Below are positions 46,028-55,284 of a stretch of DNA of 64,000 nt, in pieces. How positions within the stretch are numbered: position 1 is the first letter of the stretch; each line of letters starts with the position of its first letter. Source of the DNA: Gardnerella vaginalis 1500E (GTDB lineage Bacteria > Actinomycetota > Actinomycetes > Actinomycetales > Bifidobacteriaceae). A program made the translations under genes and the position numbers. The DNA lies in the NCBI RefSeq assembly GCF_000263595.1, contig NZ_ADES01000014.1, forward strand, positions 62,001 through 126,000, in the 5' to 3' direction. The notes under the pieces are model-generated. The model was not told where the DNA came from and made no database searches. It worked only from the letters and a program-made list of their open reading frames with translations.

Positions 46028-46068
46028 GCGGCATAGACTACTCGCAGCTGAGCAGTTTCGGCCGCTTC
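46028..46068. repeat. Single copy of the ACTACTCGCAGC...GCAGTTTCGGCCGC element
   Basis: GCGGCATAGACTACTCGCAG is followed by CTGAGCAGTTTCGGCCGC. It is the same palindromic family as at 26474 and 50112. It lies between the kinase gene and phoU, close to where their promoters must be. Confidence 0.65.
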
Positions 46069-46138
46069 GTTACTAGCGTCGTCTATAATTAGAAAGGATG
46101 CGCACATAAAGCTTATTGCAACAACGAAAGGATGCACC

Positions 46139-46819
46139 ATGCGAGTGATTTTCAACGAAGAAATGAAGGCCGTATCTGCAAACCTCGAACGCATGGCGGA
46201 ACTTGTGTCGAAAGCTATGAACGACGCGGGAAACGCACTTGTGAACGCGGATTTGGAATCTGCGCAAACCGTTATTGACAAAGACGCGGATTTGGACGCT
46301 TTGGAAGCCAGCACTATTGATCAGTGCTTAACTCTTCTCGCGCGCCAAAACCCGGTTGCAACGGACTTGCGCGAAGTTGTTGCCACTATGCGTTTGGCGG
46401 CAACTTTCGAGCGCATGGGCGACTTAACTAGTCATATTGCGCAAATCACTAGGCGAACTTGGCCAGAGTCCGCTATTGTGCAAGAAGCGCGCGAAACAAT
46501 TGTTGCGATGATTGACTTTTTGCACGAGCTTGCAGGGCGATTAACTACCATGGTTGCTAATCGCGACGTAAAAATGGCGGAAACCATTATTGCTGGAGAT
46601 GACTCGCTAGACAAGCTGCATGAGGAGATTTTTGCGCTTGTTGAAGGTGAAAATTGGCACGGCACGCGCAGGCAGCTGATTGACATTGTGCTGCTGAGCC
46701 GCTTTATTGAGCGCATTGGCGACCACAGCGTTGCTGTTGCAAGGCAGATTGTGTTTATTGTTTCGGGATTTGATCCAACAAAGAAGCCTGAGCCAGATAA
46801 AGACACTGTGATTGCGTAG
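46139..46819 (+). CDS. phoU: Phosphate signalling complex protein PhoU
   Basis: Regulator of 226 residues that in other bacteria links the Pst phosphate transporter to a PhoR/SenX3 sensor. Two PhoU repeats are seen, each with the metal-binding pattern E-X-X-X-D: 'FERMGDLTSHIAQI' (about 101) and 'IERIGDHSVAVARQIVF' (about 196). AAAGGA lies upstream of the ATG. The divergent neighbour is a SenX3-like kinase homologue, as is usual in actinobacteria. No pst genes are in the window. Confidence 0.92.
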   Translation: MRVIFNEEMKAVSANLERMAELVSKAMNDAGNALVNADLESAQTVIDKDADLDALEASTIDQCLTLLARQNPVATDLREVVATMRLAATFERMGDLTSHIAQITRRTWPESAIVQEARETIVAMIDFLHELAGRLTTMVANRDVKMAETIIAGDDSLDKLHEEIFALVEGENWHGTRRQLIDIVLLSRFIERIGDHSVAVARQIVFIVSGFDPTKKPEPDKDTVIA

Positions 46820-47011
46820 CGCTTGTGGTTGCGTAGCGCTGATATTTTAGAGCGTTGAGTGACATATATTAAGCAGCGTATAAGCGGCACATAAACAGTG
46901 CATATTTGTTATGCAAGATTAATATTTATACAATGCTATACCACTATATTTAGTAGCGCCCCCAATCCCCCACATCTAAAAACTAAATTATTATTCATTC
47001 AATACTTATTA

Positions 47012-47022
47012 GGGGGGGGGGG
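47012..47022 (+). repeat. Run of 11 G, fourth homopolymer tract of the window
   Basis: On the plus strand TTCAAT, 8 nt, eleven G, CG and TATAAA (47025-47030) resemble the phase-variable promoters of the surface genes, but the spacer would be 21 nt and no gene follows on this strand. It could be a relic of a lost surface gene or drive a non-coding transcript. Confidence 0.6.
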
Positions 47023-47065
47023 CGTATAAAAATTCCTAGAATATTGCAGATGCGCTCAATCGTAA

Positions 47066-47111
47066 ATAAAAAAGAAACGGGTGAATTTGCAATACGCAAC
47101 AAATTCACCCG
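47066..47111 (-). terminator. Intrinsic terminator downstream of gpmA
   Basis: Arms CGGGTGAATTT (47078-47088) and AAATTCACCCG (47101-47111). On the minus strand the stem is followed by TTTCTTTTTTATTTA. It lies 170 bp after the gpmA stop. Confidence 0.85.
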
Positions 47112-47238
47112 ATAGAGAAATTAGAAAGAAGATATTTATAAGTATACGATGCTAGTTAATATTACGCAAGTACTTTTATAATATTTTCTTAAATTTTCTT
47201 TTTAATTTTTCGCTAAGTATTAGCTAAGCCTTAAATAA

Positions 47239-47282
47239 GTCTTCTTAAGCCTTCTTAAGCCTTCTTAAGCTCGACTTAAGCT
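47239..47282. repeat. CTTCTTAAGC tandem repeat at the gpmA 3' end
   Basis: Four copies of CTTCTTAAGC or close variants run up to the gpmA stop codon. Non-coding, probably slippage-derived. Confidence 0.75.
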
Positions 47283-48022
47283 CACTTCTGACCCTGAGCT
47301 GCAACAGCGGCAGCGCCGGCAGCAGCAGCTTCTGGATCCAAATACTCACCGCGAGGCTTGATTGGCTTGAAGTTCTCATCCAACTCGTAAAGCAGCGGAA
47401 TAGCGGTAGGAATATTGACCTTAGAAATCTCTTCCTCGCTCAAACCGTCAAGCATCTTCACAATTGCACGCAAGCTGTTGCCATGAGCTGCAATCATCAC
47501 GGTCTTTCCAGACTTAAGCTCAGGAATAATATCGGACTCCCAGTAAGGCGTTACGCGAGTCACAACATTTGCCAAAGCTTCAGTTTCTGGAACTGGATCG
47601 CCTGCGTAACGAGGATCGTTAGTCTGAGAATACTCATCGTTTGGATCAATCTCAGGAGGTGGAGTTGCGTAAGAACGACGCCAAATCATGAACTTCTCAT
47701 CGCCATATTCCTGACGAATCTCAGACTTGTTCTTACCTTGCAAAGCGCCATAGTGACGCTCGTTCAAACGCCAGCTGCGGCGAACTGGAATCCACAAGCG
47801 GTCGGCTGCATCAAGCGCGTAATTCGCGGTGTTGATAGCACGACGAAGCAAAGAAGTGAACACGATGTCTGGAAGAACGTTCTTCTCTTTAAGAAGCTCG
47901 CCACCATGCTTAGCTTCCTCAACACCCTGCTCAGTCAGCGGTACATCAACCCAACCAGTGAACTGATTGGTCTTATTCCATGCGCTCTGACCATGTCGGA
48001 GCAATACTAATTTATATGTCAT
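47282..48022 (-). CDS. gpmA: 2,3-bisphosphoglycerate-dependent phosphoglycerate mutase
   Basis: Glycolytic enzyme of 246 residues interconverting 3- and 2-phosphoglycerate. It has the catalytic '[20 protein letters not shown]' near the N-terminus (His phosphorylated during catalysis), '[15 protein letters not shown]', '[13 protein letters not shown]' and the second catalytic His in '[17 protein letters not shown]'. The C-terminus is an Ala-rich tail (about 232-246). TAGGTAA lies upstream of the ATG. It is 68 bp after lysS on the same strand and may be co-transcribed. Confidence 0.96.
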   Translation of the reverse strand: MTYKLVLLRHGQSAWNKTNQFTGWVDVPLTEQGVEEAKHGGELLKEKNVLPDIVFTSLLRRAINTANYALDAADRLWIPVRRSWRLNERHYGALQGKNKSEIRQEYGDEKFMIWRRSYATPPPEIDPNDEYSQTNDPRYAGDPVPETEALANVVTRVTPYWESDIIPELKSGKTVMIAAHGNSLRAIVKMLDGLSEEEISKVNIPTAIPLLYELDENFKPIKPRGEYLDPEAAAAGAAAVAAQGQK

Positions 48023-48090
48023 AATTACCTAGTCTATTCGTTTCGTACGACTACATGAATTAAATTTTACTTTGCGTCAATTAGCGTCAA

Positions 48091-49776
48091 CTAGCGAAGA
48101 GGCTTCACAAGTGGGAACGTAATCGTCTCGCGAATAGTTGCGCCCGTAAGAGCAATCAGCAAGCGATCAATACCCATGCCCATACCGCCGGCAGGAGGCA
48201 TACCAACGCCGAGAGCCTCAATGAAGTCCTCGTCAATATCCATTGCCTCAACATCGCCAGCCAAAGCATCCTTAGCCTGAGCCACAAAGCGCTCGCGCTG
48301 CACAACAGGATCGTTAAGCTCAGAATAGCCGGTTGCAAGCTCAAAGCCGCGCACGTACAAATCCCACTTTTCAACCATTCCAGGCTTCGTGCGGTGACCC
48401 TTAACAAGCGGGCTGGTCTCCACTGGGAAGTCGCGCACAAACGTTGGCTCGTAAAGCTTATCCTCGTAGAAGTGCTCCCACAAGTGCTCAACCAACTTGC
48501 CGTGATTCTCAACGTCGTCGCGCTCAACGCCAAGCTTGTCTGCAATCGCACCCAAATGCTCAACGGAAGTTTCCGGCGTAATCTCCTCGCCCAAAGCCTC
48601 AGAAAGCGAGCCGTACATTGTAATCTGCTTCCATTCGCCACCAAAATCGTACTCTTCGCCGTTAAGCAAAGTCACCTTGGTAGAGCCGAAAGCGTCGATA
48701 GCAGCCTTCTGAATCAGCTCCTTAGTAAGAGCGCCAATCGTATCGTAAGTGCCGTAAGCTTGGTAAGCTTCGAGCATTGTAAACTCTGGGGCGTGAGTTG
48801 CGTCCACGCCTTCGTTTCTAAAATCGCGGTTGATTTCAAACACGCGGTCAATGCCACCAACCAAGCAGCGCTTCAAGAAAAGCTCTGGAGCGATGCGCAA
48901 ATAAAGATCAATGTCAAAAGCGTTCATGTGAGTTGTGAACGGACGAGCAGCAGCACCGCCGTGAACAGTTTGCAACATTGGGGTTTCGACTTCCAAGAAG
49001 TCGTGACTGTCGAAAGTGCGGCGAAGAGAAGCCACAGCATGCGAACGCCTGCGAACCATATCGCGAATCTTCTCGTCCGCAATCATACCAATATATGGCT
49101 TGCGCGTACGAGTATCGTCGCTTAATTCCTTGTGCAAAGCCGGAAGAGGCTGCAAAGCCTTAGCTGCAATCGCCCACTCGGTTGCAAAAACGGAAAGCTC
49201 GCCGGTCTTAGACGAAATCACGCGACCGCGAACGTAAAGGTGGTCGCCCAAATCAACCATCTGCTTAAAGCTTTTAATGGACTCCTCACCAATTTCCTTC
49301 TTGGAAACCATGGCCTGAATCGTCGTGCCATCACCGGCAGAAAGCTTAACGAAGCACAAGCCGCCAGCGTTACGCAAGAAAAGCACGCGACCTGCAATAC
49401 CAACCTCGGTATCGGTTTCTTCGCCTGCTTCAAGCTTGCCGTCGAACTGCTTACGAACCTGCTCGATAGTATCCGTAACGTTAAGATGCACAGGGTAAGG
49501 CTGCACGCCTTCCTTAAGAAGCATCGCACGCTTAGCAACGCGCATCTGCACCTGCTCTGGGTGCGCAAGAGGGCCAAACTCTTTATTGCTTGGGTCGATT
49601 GCTTCGTCCAGAGTTGCGCCTTCGTTTACACGCTTGGCGATTGCCTCGTCTTGAGCGAGTAACATTTCGGCATGTTCAACAGTGTCGATTTCGTTGGCGA
49701 TATCTGTGGTAGTATCTGTTGCTTCGTTTTCTGCGGCGTTTTGCGCGGCAGACATTGCAGTATTGGTGTCAGTCAT
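48091..49776 (-). CDS. lysS: Lysyl-tRNA synthetase, class II
   Basis: Charges tRNA-Lys; cytoplasmic, 561 residues. After an acidic Thr/Ala N-terminal extension (about 1-60) come the OB-fold anticodon domain ('VGIAGRVLFLRNAGGLCFVK') and the class II catalytic core: motif 1 'FLEVETPMLQTVHGGAAARP', motif 2 'FEINRDFRNEGVDATHAPEF' and motif 3 'GMGIDRLLIALTG'. It resembles the lysS of bifidobacteria. The start codon is preceded by TACAAT at 8 nt and no Shine-Dalgarno, suggesting a leaderless transcript. No T-box is seen. The matching tRNA-Lys(CTT) is at 2097. Confidence 0.96.
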   Translation of the reverse strand: MTDTNTAMSAAQNAAENEATDTTTDIANEIDTVEHAEMLLAQDEAIAKRVNEGATLDEAIDPSNKEFGPLAHPEQVQMRVAKRAMLLKEGVQPYPVHLNVTDTIEQVRKQFDGKLEAGEETDTEVGIAGRVLFLRNAGGLCFVKLSAGDGTTIQAMVSKKEIGEESIKSFKQMVDLGDHLYVRGRVISSKTGELSVFATEWAIAAKALQPLPALHKELSDDTRTRKPYIGMIADEKIRDMVRRRSHAVASLRRTFDSHDFLEVETPMLQTVHGGAAARPFTTHMNAFDIDLYLRIAPELFLKRCLVGGIDRVFEINRDFRNEGVDATHAPEFTMLEAYQAYGTYDTIGALTKELIQKAAIDAFGSTKVTLLNGEEYDFGGEWKQITMYGSLSEALGEEITPETSVEHLGAIADKLGVERDDVENHGKLVEHLWEHFYEDKLYEPTFVRDFPVETSPLVKGHRTKPGMVEKWDLYVRGFELATGYSELNDPVVQRERFVAQAKDALAGDVEAMDIDEDFIEALGVGMPPAGGMGMGIDRLLIALTGATIRETITFPLVKPLR

Positions 49777-49942
49777 AAACGCTAATTGTAGCTACTAGGT
49801 AATACAGATAAGAACACAAGCTAAGCAAGCGCAACAAAATATTTGTATGCGCCAGCCTGTAACATTACGGACGTTGTTAGAACTTTGTACGCAAGTACTT
49901 TGTGCAAGTATTTTGCGCAAGTCTTTTGCGCAAGTCTAACAT

Positions 49943-50016
<74 letters not shown>

Positions 50017-50111
50017 CTTTTGATTTTTGAAACATCTGCCGGAAATTATCCGGCATTTGTAGTCTTCTCGGCCGTTTTATGAAATATTTGCCGGAAATTC
50101 GTTACCAACGC

Positions 50112-50285
50112 AGCACGCAGGAGCGAGCGCGCGACATAAACTACTCACGCGTGCGCTGTTTTGGTCGGAATCTGGCTGAAAAGCGACATAAACTACTCAC
50201 AGCTGAGCAGTTTCGGTCGGAATCTTCCGTAAAAACGACATAAACTACTCACAGCTGAGCAGTTTCGGTCGGATTTTCGCACGCA
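50112..50285. repeat. GACATAAACTACTCACAGCTGAGCAG repeat, three copies
   Basis: Three copies of GCGACATAAACTACTCAC, then AGCTGAGCAG or GCGTGCGCTG, then TTTCGGTCGGAATCT. It is the reverse complement of the cluster at 26474. Each core is a perfect or near-perfect palindrome. Confidence 0.78.
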
Positions 50286-50324
50286 AGCACACTATAAGCA
50301 CGCTATAAGCACGCTGACAATCTG

Positions 50325-52976
50325 CTACTCTTCAACAATCTGCTTCTCGTCGCGCTTCTTCCTCATCTTGTATCCCAAGGCAAAGCCGATAATCAGCATA
50401 ATCAGCCACGACACAATCAATCCAGCAATCAGACCAGCAACCAATCCGCCATTTTCTAACCACGAATACTTATTACCGTTTTGATAAGACGCAGCGTTAT
50501 TTTCCGACTTTTTTGCCGAGCCGGCGGAATTGCGCGAATTTGCGTCAGATGGCGAAGTTGGGCACACACATTTGCAAGTCCCGTCGTTGCCATTTAACTG
50601 CTTTTGCGCGCCGGAATTGGCGTTATTAGTGCGATTAGCGAGATTATTGCGATTACGATTGGCCACCCCACGACGAAGCGCGTTATTTTCTGCATCAGCG
50701 TTTTGAATTGATTGAAGCGGATTCTGCGGCGCGTTCTGAGGCACATTATCAGGCTCGTTATCAAGCGGATTAAATGGATTTGAATCCGGGTTCGAATCCG
50801 GAGTAAAATCCGGATTAATATTCAAATCTGGATTCGGCGTCGGAGTCGGTGTTGGCGAAGGTTGCGGGCCAGGCTGCGGCTGCGGTTGCGGTTGCGGTTC
50901 TGGCTGCGGTGGCGTTGGCGGCGTTGGTGGAACAGGCGGCTTTGGCTTTGGCTTGTGCTTTACATCAGCCGTAAAAGTGATGTCAAAAAGCGAATGTATA
51001 ACCGCATCTTTAATATCTTTATCTTGGATATATGAAGGATTTTTCTGATTTTTGAGCAAATTACTTGTTGGTACGTTCCCATCTACAGCAGAACCAGTGT
51101 TCTTCATAAATATTGGATTTTTATTAATAATTTTATAATCAATATTGGTGAATATTGGATTCAGCAATCTCTGCCACTTAACTGTATCCCCATCAACAAT
51201 TCCAAGAGACTTTCTAATCTCATCAAAAGTCATGGTTGATTTATAGCGAGAATTATCAGCTTCTTTAAGAAGATTCTCCAACACATCAATCTTACTATTC
51301 TTAGATTCGCGAATAAGTTTAGCAGTGTAAGTTAAACCAAGATCTTCCGCCTGCAAGGCTAGTTTTTCTTTATCAGCATCTTTGTTAGCAGGGTTACCGC
51401 TTAGTTGAAGATCTTTACTAGGAGTGTATTTATGCGTGCAATTCACAAACTCTGTATTCTTACCTAACGTATTATTCCTACCTAACGTATGATTTTGACC
51501 TTGCAATGCGTCAGTAATACAGGTAATTGTGTTATTAGGATTTTCAGCGTTCCCAACTTTGCTGTTAAATGTAACTTTAATATAATCGCGAACCCAACGA
51601 ATGTAGCCAGTCTTCGACTCATAATCATTAGCTACCAAATCAATATTTTCCCCAGGTTTAACAGCAGATTTACCCTTGGATTTACGCCATATGCCATCAG
51701 GAAAAATGGAAGTATTTTTATTATTAGCATCCGTAGGCAACGTAAGATCTCTTAGTCCAGAATTTTTAAACATGTCGGAAGTTGCAGAACAAGGATCTTC
51801 CTTTCCATGTTTAACTGACCCTTGTGGGAACTTCCACTTACTTAAATCTAAAGACTTAACTCCGCTTCGCAAAAACATTGCAGACATATCTATAACGCTA
51901 CTCGTATTCCACTTGTCAATGCCCGCAATAGTTTTCAAACTTTGAGTATTGTAAAACATGCCGTACATAGTCTTAACGCTGCTAGTATTCCATTTTTCAA
52001 CACCCGCAACAGCTTCCAAACTTTGATTGTTTGCAAACACTAAAGACATATCTCTAACGCTTTTAGTATCCCAGTTATCTAAACCTGTTACACTAGTGAG
52101 GTTAATATCGTTTTGGAATAATTGACTGATATCTGCTAAAGTACCAGAATTTGCTTTAAACAACTTGGCACTAGTTAAACTATTGCACTCATAGAACATC
52201 GCCCAAGCATTTTTAATCTTAACGTTTTGCCAACCACTTAAATCAATGTTTTTAAGTTTTTTATCATTCGCAAACATAAAACTGGTATTAGTAATGCTGC
52301 TCATATCCCAATTCGTAATTCCATCAACAGTTTCAAGGTTTGTGCATTCTGCGAACATTGATTGTAATGAGTTGTCTTTGATATCATCCGCAAATTTTAT
52401 ATGGTCCAAACCAACTACTTTTTGAAGACCAGCGTATCCTTGGAACATACTTTCTGCACCATCTAATGTCATATCTTCATCTATGACAATAGTTTTTATT
52501 TGATTCTTAAGAGCATCAAAGCCAGGTCCACTATAATTTCCATCCGAAGTTCCGAAAATACTATCGAACTTACCTGAACCCGTACCATATCCAGTATTCC
52601 CACCATAAACAGGCTTCTTTGGATCAATAGGTCTCAGATGTATCGTATCCCACGTACCAGCAATAATAAGCCACTTAAGATTACGACCAGGTAGTTTAAT
52701 CCATTCTTTGTCATCTGCATCATCAGCAGACCGAGTCGAAGTAGCAGTACTTGAAGCCGAAGCCCTCCCCGAACCCGCACCCGCCGAACGCGCGGCATTT
52801 TTTGAGGATTTGGGAGCAGTAGCGCCGGAAATCGCGGAAGAAGTGCGCGATGTGCCAATCATACCGACTGCGCTTGTGATTGTTGGCAACGTCATTGTTA
52901 CTGACGAAATCACAGACGCGCAGATGGCCACAATTTTATAAATCCCGCTTTTATTCTTCACACTCTTATTGCTCAT
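50325..52976 (-). CDS. BspA-like (DUF285) leucine-rich surface protein, membrane-anchored
   Basis: Secreted protein of 883 residues. Signal segment (about 10-38), Ser/Ala/Arg-rich linker (about 40-85), then about 9-10 BspA/DUF285-type repeats (about 150-400) of the form 'MFANDKKLKNIDLSGWQ' and 'WDTKSVRDMSLVFANNQSL'. A further extracellular domain follows (about 430-650), then a Pro/Gln repeat stalk (about 655-700), an Asn/Asp-rich stretch, a Cys cluster 'CKCVC', and a C-terminal transmembrane helix (about 845-872) with a basic/acidic tail. No LPXTG-like motif precedes the helix, so it is probably held by the membrane itself. DUF285 repeats occur in adhesins of many host-associated bacteria; ligand unknown. 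No G-run upstream. Confidence 0.85.
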   Translation of the reverse strand: MSNKSVKNKSGIYKIVAICASVISSVTMTLPTITSAVGMIGTSRTSSAISGATAPKSSKNAARSAGAGSGRASASSTATSTRSADDADDKEWIKLPGRNLKWLIIAGTWDTIHLRPIDPKKPVYGGNTGYGTGSGKFDSIFGTSDGNYSGPGFDALKNQIKTIVIDEDMTLDGAESMFQGYAGLQKVVGLDHIKFADDIKDNSLQSMFAECTNLETVDGITNWDMSSITNTSFMFANDKKLKNIDLSGWQNVKIKNAWAMFYECNSLTSAKLFKANSGTLADISQLFQNDINLTSVTGLDNWDTKSVRDMSLVFANNQSLEAVAGVEKWNTSSVKTMYGMFYNTQSLKTIAGIDKWNTSSVIDMSAMFLRSGVKSLDLSKWKFPQGSVKHGKEDPCSATSDMFKNSGLRDLTLPTDANNKNTSIFPDGIWRKSKGKSAVKPGENIDLVANDYESKTGYIRWVRDYIKVTFNSKVGNAENPNNTITCITDALQGQNHTLGRNNTLGKNTEFVNCTHKYTPSKDLQLSGNPANKDADKEKLALQAEDLGLTYTAKLIRESKNSKIDVLENLLKEADNSRYKSTMTFDEIRKSLGIVDGDTVKWQRLLNPIFTNIDYKIINKNPIFMKNTGSAVDGNVPTSNLLKNQKNPSYIQDKDIKDAVIHSLFDITFTADVKHKPKPKPPVPPTPPTPPQPEPQPQPQPQPGPQPSPTPTPTPNPDLNINPDFTPDSNPDSNPFNPLDNEPDNVPQNAPQNPLQSIQNADAENNALRRGVANRNRNNLANRTNNANSGAQKQLNGNDGTCKCVCPTSPSDANSRNSAGSAKKSENNAASYQNGNKYSWLENGGLVAGLIAGLIVSWLIMLIIGFALGYKMRKKRDEKQIVEE

Positions 52977-53175
52977 TTATCTTCCTGTTCAATCAGCAAA
53001 ATACACACTCTCAATATTTATGCTAGCCAGTAAAAAAAAAACGAAAGAGCAGCGCAAAAAATAAGTTAGCGCGCGCAAAGTTTTTGTCGCTTCTCGAGAA
53101 GATTACGGCAGTTTCTTTACGTGGCTGTAAAGTTGAAGTCGATTGATTGAAGAGCGCAATAGCAAGGGGGCTTTG

Positions 53176-55284
53176 ATGCAGAACGCTGCGCAATTTTATA
53201 GCGAGCTTGACGAAATGTTCGCGAATCACGCGGGCGCGGAAGCAATTGAATCGTACCTTTTGCGAAAACTTGCCGAAACACAGGTGAATTCCGAAGTCGC
53301 GGCAGATGCAAAGGCGCAACAAGAAACCGCGGAAAATGCAGCAACCGAAGAAACCGCATCAACCACAAAAACCGCGCAAACCAATTCCCTGCAGCTTTCA
53401 ATTCTCAACGAAATCATGGGATTTTACCGTTCGCGCGGCGAACACGCAAAAAATCAGTCAATCATAAATCGCGCTCTAAATCTGGCCGATTCCATGCGCA
53501 TAGCTGGCACCGAAGCCGGCACGACCACGCTAATCAACGCCGCCACAAGCCTTCGCGCGGCTGGCAGCTACGAGCGCGCAGCAGAAATATATTCTCAAGC
53601 TATTAAAGAATCATCGAAAACACTAAAACCAAACGATAGAAAACTCGCTGCCCTTCACAACAATCTTTCAATGCTTTATAGCGAAACAGGTAACACGAGT
53701 GAAGCAATTGATGAGCTTAATCAGGCGCTTGAGATTTTGCAAAATACGAGCACAGATCCTGATCACGACATCGATATTGCCGCTACGCACACGAATATTG
53801 CGCTTGCTATGTTGCAGGAGTGCTCACATCCCAACACCAGCACAAACAGCAAATCCGCAACTCTTGAATCCGCTTTTAATCACGCCTCGACCAGCGTTCG
53901 CATGTACGTCGCTGGAAATAACGAAAATCAACCGCACTACGCTTCTGCTTTGGCAGGTTTTGCGCAAGTTCAGTGCGCGCGCGGCGAGTACGCTCAGGCG
54001 GCGGAAAGTTACAGTAAAGCGCTTGATTTGATTGCGAAATGTTACGGAAAAGATAGCGAATCTTACGCGATTACAGCGGAAAATTTGCAGCAGACACGCA
54101 AGTTAGCAGAAAAAGTTACGGCGAGTGGCGCGGCGAATGTGATTCAATACGATTCGGAAAAGTCGCAAGCAACCGATGAGCAACAGCCAGAGTCAAATAA
54201 AACCATAAAATCAATCAAAACTGTAAAAACAGAAAATAATCCAAAAATAACAACCGGCATGCAACTATCGCAATCATACTGGCAAACTTACGGAAAGTCG
54301 TTACTCGATCAGCCAAAATTTGCGATGTACAAAAATCGCATAGCTGCAGGATTAGTTGGTCACGGTTCGGAATGTTACGGTTTTGACGACGAGATTTCGC
54401 GCGACCACGATTTTGGTCCCGGCTTCTGCTTGTGGCTCACCGACGAAGATTACGCGAAAATCGGCGCGGATTTGCAAAACGCTTACAACGCACTTCCGAA
54501 GAAATACGCCGATTTTGAATCTCGCAGCGAAACGCCGCGCGCCAAATCTTGCGAAAGCAGCAAGCGCGTCGGAGTATTTCGCATAAGCGAATTTTTCGAA
54601 AATCTAACCGGCTTCCCCACTGCCCCAAGCGAAAACGAGCCGCATTTATGGCTGTCCTTAGATGAGTCAACGCTTGCAGCAGCTACGAACGGAAAAATTT
54701 TCGCGGACCCACTTGGAGAGTTCTCAAAAGCTCGGCAAAGCTTCAAACTCATGCCGGACGACGTGCGAATCTCACTAATCTCCAGAAGACTTGGCATGAT
54801 TTCACAAGCCGGCCAATACAATTTCCAACGCATGATAGCTCGCAAAGATGCATCCGCCGCGTGGCTTTCTATAAACGAATTCGTGCGCGCAACCGCTTCC
54901 CTCGTTTTTCTGCTCAACAATCCCGTAACCGCAGGCTACTTGCCTTACTACAAGTGGCAGTTTGAGGCATTGCGAAAGCTAAGCAATCGCATGGCTTCCA
55001 GGCTTCCGGAAGTGTGCGGCAAACTTGAGTCAGTAATGCGACTTTCTTCCGCTGCTTGCTTTGGTGGCGACGGCTCCGGCGGCGACGGTTTTGGAGAAGG
55101 TGGCAAAGGAGCGGGAATTGCGCAAAAGCAAGTTACGCAAATAATTGACAGTATTTGCGAGGATATTGTGCGCGAGTTGCAATACGAGGGCTTAAGCGAT
55201 TGCGGCGAAACTTTTTTGGAATGGCAGCGGCCGTATGTTGAAGCGCATATTAATTCGCGCGCTGTGTGCTTAAGGAGCTTATGA
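53176..55284 (+). CDS. TPR plus DUF4037 nucleotidyltransferase-like protein
   Basis: Cytoplasmic protein of 702 residues, function unknown. N-terminal half: tetratricopeptide-like helices (about 60-310, e.g. 'AAEIYSQAIKES', 'LHNNLSMLYSETGNTSEA', 'AAESYSKALDLIAKCYG'). C-terminal half: DUF4037 with a nucleotidyltransferase-like 'GSECYGFDDEISRDHDFG' (about 395), 'RVGVFRISEFFENLTGFP' and 'YLPYYKWQFEALRKL'. The ATG at 53176 has AAGGGGG 6 nt upstream. The stop overlaps the next gene's start region (TTATGATG), so translation is likely coupled to the DUF4125 gene. Proteins of this kind occur in bifidobacteria and streptococci; the substrate is not known. Confidence 0.85.
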   Translation: MQNAAQFYSELDEMFANHAGAEAIESYLLRKLAETQVNSEVAADAKAQQETAENAATEETASTTKTAQTNSLQLSILNEIMGFYRSRGEHAKNQSIINRALNLADSMRIAGTEAGTTTLINAATSLRAAGSYERAAEIYSQAIKESSKTLKPNDRKLAALHNNLSMLYSETGNTSEAIDELNQALEILQNTSTDPDHDIDIAATHTNIALAMLQECSHPNTSTNSKSATLESAFNHASTSVRMYVAGNNENQPHYASALAGFAQVQCARGEYAQAAESYSKALDLIAKCYGKDSESYAITAENLQQTRKLAEKVTASGAANVIQYDSEKSQATDEQQPESNKTIKSIKTVKTENNPKITTGMQLSQSYWQTYGKSLLDQPKFAMYKNRIAAGLVGHGSECYGFDDEISRDHDFGPGFCLWLTDEDYAKIGADLQNAYNALPKKYADFESRSETPRAKSCESSKRVGVFRISEFFENLTGFPTAPSENEPHLWLSLDESTLAAATNGKIFADPLGEFSKARQSFKLMPDDVRISLISRRLGMISQAGQYNFQRMIARKDASAAWLSINEFVRATASLVFLLNNPVTAGYLPYYKWQFEALRKLSNRMASRLPEVCGKLESVMRLSSAACFGGDGSGGDGFGEGGKGAGIAQKQVTQIIDSICEDIVRELQYEGLSDCGETFLEWQRPYVEAHINSRAVCLRSL

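Larger units (their letters stand above)
46820..47281. other. 462-bp region between convergent phoU and gpmA
   Basis: No gene seen. It contains an 11-G run (47012-47022), a strong hairpin that ends gpmA transcription (47066-47111) and a CTTCTTAAGC tandem repeat (47239-47282). Confidence 0.7.

Noticed and set aside
53031-53042. A-run upstream of the DUF4037 gene as a phase-variable tract
   Set aside because: It lies more than 130 bp from the start codon without promoter-like hexamers at proper distance; short A-runs are common in AT-rich DNA.
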